A model generated the notes under the pieces. It made no database searches and was not told the DNA's origin. It was given only the letters and a program-made list of their open reading frames with translations. This document shows positions 13,386 to 22,927 of a stretch of 64,000 bases of DNA, in pieces. Source of the DNA: Pyronema omphalodes (Eukaryota > Ascomycota > Pezizomycetes > Pezizales > Pyronemataceae); contig JAJJXM010000007.1 of NCBI GenBank assembly GCA_024516155.1, positions 992,001 through 1,056,000 of the forward strand. Direction: 5' to 3'. Positions within the stretch are counted from its first letter, which is position 1. Each line of letters starts with the position of its first letter. The position numbers and the translations under genes are program-made.

Positions 13386-13992
13386 TGTGATGAGCTGTGG
13401 GGGGAGGAATTAGCATGGAGTCTACAATGAAGATGACGGTGGTGCGGGGTGGTGAAGGCATTGGATTGACTCAATGCTGTCTTTGGATACTTACTCACGG
13501 TGCTTGTATATCTTGAAACTGCAACACAAGAAGCGAAAGGCACGTGGGAAGCCGTTTGGACGATGGCGTTCGTGAAGGACGGCGATTGATGATTGTGCAG
13601 GAAACAAGAAAAAGTAACAGGGAAAGAGAAGAAAAGTTATGGAAGACTTTCAGAATTGTCTAGTCTGCCACAAGGGGTTGAATTTTCGACAAACATTCTT
13701 CAAGGACCGTAGTTCCCTGCGGGTTCAACTTTTGGGAAATAACGGCTTTCCCCAGGGATACTGCGTGATTGTTGATGATTGGAGATATTGGGGTTGGGTT
13801 TCATGTCGACCCTTAAATGGTCGTAACTACTTTCACTATAGAATTGAAATTACGTCATCAGATCTTGTGTGAGAATTCGGTGTAATGCAATGATACTGCG
13901 CTGCGTTGTTTTGATCACTCGTTTCAAATGAGGAGAAAATTGATCTTCGTATAATCTTACGAAAGGCAAACAGACAAAGTGTGCAAAATACT

Positions 13993-14193
13993 GGAGGACT
14001 TCCCATCGCTCTATAGCAACGGACGTGAGAGTCCATTTCACCACAAAAAAATATTTTCTATAGAACGCGAATAGAGCACTAGGATAGACAGGGGGGTCCC
14101 TACCCCCCTGTCTATTCAGATTTTCTATTGCTATCGAATAGATGAAGTTGAGGTTGTTCTATCCACCCCCAATAGAGCGATGGGAAGTCCTCC
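13993..14193 (-). mobile_element. 201-bp MITE, copy 1
   Basis: A 201-bp block with perfect 22-bp terminal inverted repeats beginning GGAGGACTTCCCATCGC, flanked by the 3-bp direct repeat ACT. The same 201 bp occurs in opposite orientation at 50518-50718 with only two substitutions. The centre is a perfect 10-bp-stem palindrome (GACAGGGGGG, 6-nt loop, complement). It has no coding capacity, so it is non-autonomous. Strand is assigned so that the copy at 50518 is plus. Confidence 0.93.
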
Positions 14194-14404
14194 ACTCAGA
14201 TCCCATTGCTATACATTTGATCAAGACGTAAAAAATGTCTCTTCTCGAGCCCGCAATACCGTAACATAAAAATCAGACAAACCTCTCATCAAAGAAATTC
14301 CATTAAGATAACGCAACGTAAAAAATGCCATTCAAAAAGTACCAACGCCATCCCATCACCAAGAAACTCCAAACCCCTAATCCAGCCACCCACAATCCCG
14401 CTTC

Positions 14405-15659
14405 CTAACCCCTCTGAATTTCCATAGCCCTCCTCGGGCCCCTACGAATATTCCCCATCTCAATATCCACGACCCTAACCCGTCTCCCTCTCAACCTCCC
14501 CCACCTCCTCCAGCACCTCCTCCACCATCCCAGCCTCCCCACCTTCCTCCCAACCAACACCACCACAAGCAGCGCCAAGCACCCAAACCACACCCAAAGC
14601 AGCCTCATCCTCCCATCCTGCCACCACCTCTCCTTCCTCACCAACAACGCTTTATCAACACAAACCCCCTTTTTATTCATCGCCTGCTCCGGGGGACACC
14701 GGTGTATCACACATTCACCAGAGGGACTTAGAACCTTCCCATATGGACAATCGAAGGATGTGGGATTGGATTCATAGACGACATCTGGATGCTCCGGGGG
14801 GTGGGATTTGCCGGGCGTGGCCATCGGCATCATGGCGTTGAGATTTACGTGTACGATTTCTGCTTGTCTATCCAGCGAACCGGGCCAGAGGTTGCCATGG
14901 TGAAGCTAAAAGGGGGGTTAGTGCTTCTACTGCTGCTGCTGGCTACGGGGAATGGGAAAATCACCTTGCCGTCGTGGCGGAGATGGTAGCCCAGCTCATT
15001 TGGGGTGGCTGAGAAGTCGGTTTTGTGGATATTTGGTGCGGGATGGTTCTGGGGTTTGTTAGAGAGGGAGAAAAGGGGCGTGGAAGGGCTTACGGGGCTG
15101 GGGGAGACGGGGTATTTTAGACCCCCGTGGATTCGGATGTTGGCGGTGTCGTTGGGTTTGTCGTGGCGGCCGCTGGTGGTGAGGGCTTGAAGGGGCGTTT
15201 TCTGGGTGGTGTTAGGGCTTGAATAGTAGGAGACGGTTGTGCTTACGGTGTTTTCATCGGCGGGTTGATGACGCAGAACAGTTTTCCTAAGAGCCGGGGT
15301 GCTGGTTTCTTTGGTGTTTCTTGCGGCTTCCTTGGAGGGAGTAGGAAGGGAAACTCCGGTCTCTGAAGAAGCAGTGATGGAAGAAACACCGCGAGCAGAA
15401 GAAGGAATTGTGTCGGTGTCGATAGCGGCGACTTCCACATCCTCTCTGGTCAAAGCAAGCTACCTTAGTATTAACACTGGTTCAAACACGTAAAAACACG
15501 TAAAAGACTGATGATACATACCACCTTCTCGAAGCTGACTGACGTGTCAGCAGCAGGAGCCACAGCAGCAGCATTTCTTCCACCAGTGAGTGCTTGGGCA
15601 TGAATGACCGAAACAAGCACAAAGACAAAGCAGAAAAGGTAGCTGTAGAAACACTTCAT
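14405..15659 (-). CDS. Type I single-pass membrane protein with Cys-rich juxtamembrane module
   Basis: Five exons, all joined in phase 0: 15522-15659, 15247-15459, 15094-15201, 14965-15048, 14405-14905 (347 aa). Introns 2 and 3 are both exactly 45 nt with GTAAGC donors, CTAAC branches and CCCAG acceptors, and neither contains a stop, so retention would not break the frame. Residues 1-22 are a signal peptide. A Ser/Thr/Pro-rich ectodomain follows. Four cysteines sit before the membrane (C234, C246, C251, C263, in CPYGK...GEC...RCPPE...GVC). One helix lies at about 283-299. The tail is Arg/Trp-rich (WWRRCWRRWGRLRGRR). The first intron's acceptor (GGTAG at 15460) is the least certain boundary because its branch site is close. 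No family recognised; a cell-surface or secretory-pathway protein is the likely role. Confidence 0.72.
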
Positions 15660-17055
15660 ATTACAGGTTGATGTTGTTACAATATTGACAAGATTCGAAG
15701 ATGGCAGAGGATTTGGAGAGGATTCGAATCTCTTTGTACCATTGCCGAGAATAGCAATTGTTCCGCGGTGAATCTAGTCAATCTTTTGATCTTGGTGTTG
15801 AATACGACCAGTGGAAAAAGACAAACGTAGGTTGAGAAAGCTGTATGATATGTTACTATCCTGCCTCGAACTGAATTCCGTAGTATCGAAGGAACACACC
15901 GAATCCTTTGTAGGATACTCGATTGCAGCGTGATTACAGAAATGAACCCATTGCCGTGTCTTTGTCATTTGAACATGATGATTTGATCAAACTCAAATTT
16001 AGCTAATACTGTAGTGGTATCCGAGTATATCATTAGTACGACTCCATACACCGTATAGCACATCAGCAGAAGAAACAAAACGACACCCGTAATCACTATT
16101 ATTTCCGTCAGGAAAACTCACCAATAAACGCATCACGTGATGTTCCTGAAATGCCTCTGTAGGCTTACTCATGTGAGTTTTGGATGGTGAAGAGAAGGAA
16201 GGTGCGGAAGGAAGAATTTGTTCCGGTAGACAGTATGTGTAGTAGTGTTTTGTCCCTGAAATGTGTTCGAGTTGTATTAGCATGGGGAGGGGGTGAAGGG
16301 GGTTCAGGTCGAATCATGGAAAGCTACTCGATTATACAACCCGGCTAAAAAGAAAGGATAGTAAACAAATAGATATTTTATCATCTGTATCTTATGTATA
16401 TCATGAGATCAAGTCATCTATCTCTGTCTAAACTTGTGGTTTCATAATCACCCCTCAACCAACAAAACACAACACCAAAGACATCCACGACCGACGATCG
16501 GCAACCGACCAACTACACACAACAACAACACGAAAAGAATCATATATACTCAATCCTATCCAACTCCATCTATCACAACCGTATACCACACAACTCACCC
16601 CAAACATCTCTTACAAGTCAAAATAATTTCCCCATTATCCCGTTCTTTTATTCTACAAGACTAGAAACTTCAAACAAGATTCCTACGTCTACACTCCCTG
16701 CATGCAAGAATTATATTTCCACAATCCTTATGTATGGAAATAAACAAAAGATAAATAACAGGTATGTTAGGTAGATTATTAGTGCTGAACTAATGTGTAG
16801 ATAAGAATTTCCGTTTGTATATCTATATCTCAATACCTGCTTCTTTTATCTTCATCGCCATTGTCATCTCCATCGCAGTCGCCATCACCATGGCCATCAC
16901 CATCGTCATCGCAGTCGCCATGGCTATCACAACCAATACAGCAAGTGCAGCAGGTGAAATCCAGAAAATATGCCGATCCCAAAGTACCCGTCCAGTAAGC
17001 CTCACATCTACATATATTACAACCCCAGCTCAGCTTAGCCCCACTTCCCACTTCT

Positions 17056-17090
17056 CACATCACATCACATCACATCACATCACATCACAT
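17056..17090 (+). repeat. (CACAT)7 microsatellite
   Basis: Seven perfect 5-bp units in intergenic DNA. Confidence 0.95.
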
Positions 17091-17682
17091 GTCAAACTGA
17101 AGATCCCGCATCACAGTGACGTTTCGGCACCAGCGCACGCCATCACCAGGGGGTATACATAATTTGCGATTTGCAGGCGTTTCTTGTTTTGTTTTGTTCT
17201 TTAGGAAGTCTTTATGGTAGGGCTGCGGATTCCCTCACGGATTCTAGAAACTTCGCGTATGCATATGCATATGCATGACAAATTGTAGTTAAAGTTTTTC
17301 TTGTCTATCAGGTTACACAAGCTAGCACAGCAAGCCTCAAGCTAAAGCAAACTCCAACTGCCATTGAATTATGTGATATTGTAAAGAAACAAAGGATGCC
17401 AAAGAAAAGATGCCAAACAAAGCAAATAATAATAATAGAAAGATAACTCCGAATAAGATGCAGTTTCGTAAAATACATAGAATATAATCTATCCCATTCA
17501 ATGGCTATTAACAGCCCTTCATTAAGGTTTCCGTCCGTTTGTATTCAATTTCTCGTCGCGTGGTTTCGTTGGAAGATTCCCCCAGCCAGTCTAGAAGATC
17601 TTACACGGCCATGATATCCCATCAAGTCCTCCGTGTTTCCGTGTTTTCGTATCGCGTATATCGTATCGTATCGTATCATAGC

Positions 17683-17751
17683 AATCCGCAATCCCCAATC
17701 CGCAATCCCCAATCCGCAATCCCCAATCCGCAATCCCCAATCCGCAATCCC
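17683..17751 (+). repeat. 14-bp tandem repeat (AATCCGCAATCCCC), about 5 copies
   Basis: Nearly perfect units directly downstream of the stop of the minus-strand gene at 17792. A 14-C homopolymer at 17777-17790 follows, so both probably fall in that gene's 3' UTR or flank. Confidence 0.92.
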
Positions 17752-17791
17752 AAATGCCTAATCTCCCGCATCATTACCCCCCCCCCCCCCA

Positions 17792-18370
17792 TTATCCAGT
17801 ATGCGCCTGCTGCGGCGTCCTAATCACCGCCGGACTATTCCCCCCCGCCTCACCCCTCTCCATACTCTCCAACAACGCCTTTTCCTCCTCCTTTCCCGTG
17901 CGCCTAAACCTCCCCCAAAAACCCTCCTTAACCTTCTCCTCCTTTACATGCGCCTCTTCCGGTCTCCCTATCATACCCCCCTCCCCTATCATACCCCCCT
18001 CCCTCTCAGCCTCCCTCCCCTCCCTCCCCTCCAACCAACCCCTAACCCACCTCTCCCCCTCGCTATACTCCCCCCTCGCCCACCTCTCCTCCCGCTCCAC
18101 CCGTATCCGCCGCTTCACCCTGCGATCATCATAACAGATCATAATCCGCAGCACGATCTTGAATAGGATTCCGAGCGTGATTATGCTCCCGATTACGATG
18201 GCTATGATTTGGAGGATTTTGTTGGTTGGCGTGACGACTACTATGGGGCGCTTGCTGCTGCTGCTTGTGGCGGCGGCGGAGGCGCGGGGGAGAAGGAGGA
18301 GCAGGAGAGGGAGATGGGATGGTGCGGAGGTGAGGGTGCGGATTGTGGTGCGCGCGGGTGATGGGGACAT
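17792..18370 (-). CDS. Small membrane protein with long charged cytosolic tail
   Basis: Single exon, 192 aa, from a true ATG at 18370. Residues about 13-33 are a Leu-run signal or anchor (PLLLLLLPRASAA). A short Ser-rich spacer follows, then a strong helix at about 50-80 (ILQIIAIVIGSIITLGILF), then a basic/acidic tail (RRVKRRIRVEREERW...) of more than 100 residues rich in Glu, Arg and Gly. No catalytic motif or known family is evident. Layout (signal, tiny ectodomain, helix, Arg-rich tail) resembles the genes at 12.97 and 14.4 kb on the same strand. An overlapping 204-codon frame on the same strand (18129-18743) reads through repeat-derived Tyr/Gln/Thr sequence and is judged spurious. Confidence 0.6.
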   Translation of the reverse strand: MSPSPARTTIRTLTSAPSHLPLLLLLLPRASAAATSSSSKRPIVVVTPTNKILQIIAIVIGSIITLGILFKIVLRIMICYDDRRVKRRIRVEREERWARGEYSEGERWVRGWLEGREGREAEREGGMIGEGGMIGRPEEAHVKEEKVKEGFWGRFRRTGKEEEKALLESMERGEAGGNSPAVIRTPQQAHTG

Positions 18371-18558
18371 GGTGGGTTTGGAGTCGCCTCCGGGCTCCGG
18401 GCTCTGGGAGTTGGAGGTTGGAGGTTGGAGGTTGGTGGTTGATTGTTGCTTCTTGCCCGTTGATAGCTTGCTCGTCGCTCGTTGCTCGTTGCTCGTAGAT
18501 AACAGCTACCGGTAGCTTCTTGTTCGTTGATAGTAGATAGTAGATATCCGGCAACCTC

Positions 18559-18634
18559 GTAGTTCGTAGCTGGTAGTTCGTAGCTGGTAGTTCGTAGCTG
18601 GTAGTTCGTAGCTGGTAGCTGGTAACTGGTAGCT
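18559..18634 (+). repeat. 14-bp minisatellite (GTAGTTCGTAGCTG)
   Basis: Four units followed by diverging GTAGCTG/GTAACTG units, about 190-260 bp upstream of the start of the minus-strand membrane gene at 18370. A related TAGCTGG repeat recurs near 24.28-24.35 kb. Confidence 0.9.
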
Positions 18635-19758
18635 TCAATCTCCTTGTCGTTGTCGTTGTAATGTAATGTTTGTTATGAACCAGATCAAGACAGAAAACAG
18701 AGACAAAGACAAGCACAGCCTGTAGTGCAGTGCAGTGCAACATGCAACATGCAACTTTTAATATTTAACACAAACTTTCAATTTCCTCCGTCTTTGTCCA
18801 GCATGTCGTCATACCATACCATACCATAATGATTCACAGCAGCAGGAACAGGAACAGTGGTATGATTGGTCTCGTGGTCTCGTTTATTTCTCGGTAAACA
18901 GGTTAGTTTCGCTATTAAATAATTCTCCGATCTCCGATCTCCGACGATCATAGAAGATTGCGAAGTTCGAATAGGCTGGCTTGATTTCTGCACTTCTATT
19001 GGATACGTGACTGGGAGGACTGGGGCGGCTGCGGCGACTGCGGCGACTTGGACGAACTTTTAGGAAATCGCATGGCCATGGTATTATACGGTTACGGTTT
19101 GTGGACTGAGTGGACTGATTAATGGATCACCAGAGAAGCAGGATAGTGCTGCCACAGTATCGGAGCTGCAGGACGGAACTATGGAATCGCGTGATGTCAT
19201 GAGATCTGCGTCATGAACTGCTGTGTGTCACTGTCACCCCATCTCCATACATATTCACGGTTGCGGTGCGGTGCGGTACGGTGCTAAGGTGCTGCGGCGC
19301 TATCTCGTAAGTGATGCTGCGGATTAAATGCGCGAGGATTGGGGTGGTCGCGTGATGTGGCTGGAGCCGGTGGTTGTGACTAGGACGCGGTATGAGACAA
19401 ACGGAAATTTAAGTATTTAATGATGGAATGAGATTTTTTATATGATGCAAATAGAAACAATAAGAATAATAATAGAGTAAAATCAAAAAAAAGAGGTAAA
19501 AAAAATGGGGAAAAAAAAATAAAACTAAAAAATAAATAAAAAAGTTAAAAAATCAAAATCAAAAACGGAAAATTAATATTTAAAAAAAGAAAAAAAAGAA
19601 AAAGAAAAGAAAAAAAAGAGAAAAAAAAAGTAAAAAAAGTAAAAGAAAGAAGACAAAAGAATATAAAAAAAAGAATATAGAATTTAAAATATAACATTTC
19701 CAAAAAATACGAGCCTACAATCAATAAAGCCTAGAAACAAGAAAACAGATAAACCTGA

Positions 19759-20101
19759 ATAAAATAAAATAAAATAAAATAAAATAAAATAAAATAAAAT
19801 AAAATAAAATAAAATAAAATAAAATAAAATAAAATAAAATAAAATAAAATAAAATAAAATAAAATAAAATAAAATAAAATAAAATAAAATAAAATAAAAT
19901 AAAATAAAATAAAATAAAATAAAATAAAATAAAATAAAATAAAATAAAATAAAATAAAATAAAATAAAATAAAATAAAATAAAATAAAATAGAATAAAAT
20001 AAAATAAAATAAAATAAAATAAAATAAAATAAAATAAAATAAAATAAAATAAAATAAAATAAAATAAAATAAAATAAAATAAAATAAAATAAAATAAAAT
20101 A
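19759..20101 (+). repeat. (AAAAT)n microsatellite, about 68 copies
   Basis: About 340 bp of nearly perfect AAAAT units with one internal AGAAT variant at 19991. On the complementary strand every reading frame is open through the array, which yields spurious Phe/Tyr/Ile/Leu repeat frames of 140-190 codons. These are not genes. Confidence 0.97.
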
Positions 20102-21061
20102 TAAATATAAATATAAATAAAACCCCACAATAATCAAACCCACAATATCTATCATCTATCATGTCCAAATCCCCCCACCACTCCAAAAAGATACCCCCCC
20201 CCCCACCACGTGACGGTCTTCTTTCTTTCTTTCTTTCTTTCTTTCTTTCCTTTTTCTCGAACTCATCATCATAAGCTGCCGTCACAACCAAAGAGCCTTA
20301 TCATAAGCCAAAAACCCAACCCCGCTCCCAAATCATCATATCTTGCACAGCGTTGATTTTTTCCATTATTCCAATCCGCAACTTCTGGATATGGAAGTGA
20401 TTCGTGGGTATCTACAGTGTGACATGTGTATAAACTACCAGTATGAACAAGGCAATACTGTGATGCTGAAATAATTTGTAGAACTTACGCTACTTGCTAC
20501 TTGCTGCTTGCTGCTGGCTGATTTCTTCGAGTATCAAGGATTAAACTATTAATCATAAATCATAAATCATCGGTAACTTTAAATTTGTCTAGGCTGCTAT
20601 GTATCTTGGCTTGACTCAGATCCGCAGATCTGTACCGCTGCACTGCTGCACTGCTGTAGTTGTAGTTGTAGTTGCAGTTCCAGTCTGGTTGATAAGGCTG
20701 CGTAAGATTTGTAAGATTGTAAGGGGATGATGGTTTTTGAAGACGAAGATAAAGATGAAAATGAAGATGAAGATGAAGATGAAGATGAAGAGAATTACGG
20801 CAAAGGGGTTACTGTCAGTGCGTCAAGAGTTTGGGGGGTTCAATACACAATATACAATATACATAAGTTTATGGATTTCCCGGCCCGGTGACTATGTATA
20901 GACTAAGAAAGAGTAAAGGGTCTAGTCATGTCAGGGGTTTATTTAGCCCGGAGATTCTGTGTGATAGTTTATGTTCAGGAACAGCGAAATAACTCTAGCT
21001 CTACTTACATACAGCCTTCATATCCTTGGCAATCCCCCCTCCCCCCTCCGTCACACCTCCT

Positions 21062-22223
21062 CTATGCCATCCCCACCAACGGCTTAAACCCCTCCCCCCA
21101 ATTCGCCTCCTCAAACAAAAAGTCCACCGGCCACGGCGGGGCCACAAACCGTTTCGGGCCCTTTACCTTATGGATACCATTCAACTCGTCCATATCCTCA
21201 TCCGTCAGCTTGACAACTTTTGCATTCTCGTCGATTCTGGTCGGTGTGATGGATTTTGGAATTGTTGCGATACCACGTTGTACTGATGAGGTGTTAGTTT
21301 TGTGTTAACGGAAATGGGAACTGGGGGACGAACGTTGGTAGTTGATTAAGACATTGCCGGTGGAAATGCCGTGTTTTTGAGCTACCTTTATAACAGTTTC
21401 ATCGGATAATAATGGCCCGCCGGCGGATCCGAATGGGGAGTATGCGGTGACTAGGATACCGTTTTGTTGACAGAATTTTACGAGGTTGTCTTGGGGTAGC
21501 AAAGGGTGGTTTTCGATTTGGTTTACAGCGGGGATGATTTTTGCTTCTTTTAAGAGTTCTTTAAGATAAGCCTCAGAAAAGTTGGATACACCGATAGCCT
21601 ACACCGTATCAGCATCAAAACCCAGAAATGACATGCTGCTGCTACTGGAAAATACCTTCGCTTTCCCAGCCTCCACAAGCTTCTCCATCGCCTTCCAAGT
21701 CTGCTGCCATGTCCATCCTTCATCCAGATCCCTCATACCATCCGGTCTCGTGGGCATAATCGGATGGTTCCCATTGGCATTCATAGGCACAGGCCAATGC
21801 ATCAAATAAAGATCCACATAATCCAATCCCAGCGCCTTAAGACTTTCCTCGATATTGGCCTCAGCACGGTTATGCCAAGTACCCCAGAGCTTAGTGGTGA
21901 TGAAGACATCTTCACGCTTTACCTTGCCCTCGGAAAATACCTGCGATAAGGCAGCGCCGACTTCCCGTTCGTTCCCATAGGCGAAGGCGCAGTCAATGTG
22001 GCGGAGACCGCTTACGGTTATGGCATGGTATACAGCCTTCTCCACGGCACCGGCGGGGGAGTTCCAGGTTCCTGGTCGGCTGGTTAATAAACGTCCGTAT
22101 AAGGTTCGTGGGGAATAAGGCGCAGGGCTTAGTGTGCGGGGCTTAGAGCGGTATGGTGTGCTTACCGAGACCGAGAGCGGGGATCTTGGCACCTGTGTTA
22201 AGAGTGAATTCAGGAACGACCAT
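21062..22223 (-). CDS. Aldo-keto reductase
   Basis: Four exons: 22166-22223, 21656-22071, 21334-21598, 21062-21282 (319 aa, the usual AKR length). The catalytic tetrad is intact: D46, Y51, K80 (TTKLW) and H111 (LYLMHWP). GVSNF and the NADPH-phosphate loop IPKS..P.RI.EN are also present, so the protein should fold as a TIM barrel using NADPH to reduce carbonyls or oxidise alcohols. Donors are GTAAGC, GTATTT and GTTCGT, and phases agree at every junction; the exon 3/4 junction restores the conserved RGIATIPKS stretch. Substrate cannot be read from sequence. The next gene upstream, on the same strand, is a wax-synthase-like acyltransferase, which may point to a shared small-molecule pathway. Confidence 0.95.
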
Positions 22224-22927
22224 GATTATTTATGGCTGAAAAAGATGCTGTTGAAGACGAGATTAAGAACATGGTGAACCGCGCTTTATGAGCTTCTATA
22301 TCGACGGGAGTTCGGTAAAAGATGTGCCGAGTACCCCGCGGCGATTAGCAATCGATGGATGATATCTTCCGCTGTTGTGGGGTTGGTGATGGTGTCGCGG
22401 TGTGGGGCTCTGGCGAATCTAGCTTGATGGGGGATCTGTCTGCCGTCACTGTGGTTGGTGTTTATGCGATTTGGACCGAGCGAACGCGCCGAGCTCTGAG
22501 GCGGTTTAGTGTGCCGGAAAAACGTTGATCCATCGCAGAAGCAGAAATAAGGTGTCGAAACGGAGCGATGAAATGGCGATGAGCAATGAGCAATGAGCAA
22601 TGAGCAATGAGCAATGAGCAATGAGCTGCCGGTGCTGTGGTGGCAGCGGGGCTGAAAAGCGAGTGAGCTTCTTGCATTGTGCAACCTCCATCGAATGAAC
22701 AAACAGTACTTGCCATGCAGTTACAAAAAGTATCCTCTAAAAAGCTCGAAACTGGAGAATCAAGCGAAGCATAAGTAGGACGTGCTCCATCAAACACACT
22801 CTCTGATTATTCACTCCACATGCACTTCGGTTAAAGCCAGGCACCGGGCTTGGCGACGCTTGCACGCGGGTTTTAATCTTCATCTCTGCCTAAATACTGC
22901 ATATCTCCACACTGTTTACTCCTCTTC
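22224..22927. other. Intergenic region between the AKR gene and the acyltransferase gene
   Basis: About 0.7 kb holding the AKR promoter and the acyltransferase 3' flank. A 7-bp (GAGCAAT) array lies at 22581-22626, about 360 bp upstream of the AKR start. Frames crossing it encode only repeat-derived Leu/Ile/Ala/His runs. Confidence 0.65.
22581..22626 (+). repeat. (GAGCAAT)6.5 tandem repeat
   Basis: Six perfect 7-bp units plus a partial unit in the presumed AKR promoter region. Confidence 0.95.

Larger units (their letters stand above)
15660..17791. other. Repeat-rich intergenic region
   Basis: About 2.1 kb with several simple repeats: a degenerate CAT-codon/ATCGCC hexamer tract near 16.84-16.94 kb, a CACAT array, GCATAT repeats near 17.26 kb and a 14-bp array ending close to the next gene's stop. 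A minus-strand 94-codon frame at 15999-16283 has an ATG but no supporting feature. The Asp/Gly-repeat frame across 16.83-17.05 kb is a by-product of the hexamer tract. Confidence 0.6.
18371..21061. other. Repeat-rich, A-rich intergenic region
   Basis: About 2.7 kb with no credible gene. It contains a 14-bp minisatellite, strongly A-rich DNA with almost no T or C (about 19.43-19.69 kb), a giant AAAAT array, a CTTT array (20221-20249) and GATGAA repeats (about 20.75-20.80 kb). Confidence 0.7.

Noticed and set aside
14199..14230. Sequence CCCATTGCTATAC just outside MITE copy 1 resembling its inner end
   Set aside because: Only a short partial similarity; no second terminal repeat or duplication, so not called as another copy.
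15716..15735. GATTCGAATC resembling a tRNA T-loop
   Set aside because: No matching acceptor, D-arm or box A upstream; a chance palindrome.
16823..17051. Minus-strand frames with Asp/Gly or Ala/Met repeats
   Set aside because: Products of a degenerate hexamer tract without a proper ATG or splice context.
17250..17280. GCATAT palindromic repeats considered as an origin or regulatory hairpin
   Set aside because: Too short and generic; one of many simple repeats in the segment.
18129..18743. 204-codon minus-strand frame overlapping the 17.8-kb membrane gene
   Set aside because: Mostly repeat-derived Tyr/Thr/Leu and Gln/His/Pro runs; the overlapping frame has a coherent signal, helix and tail.
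19684..20291. Three overlapping minus-strand frames of 144-186 codons rich in Phe/Tyr/Ile/Leu
   Set aside because: They are the translation of the AAAAT microsatellite in its three open complementary frames; not genes.
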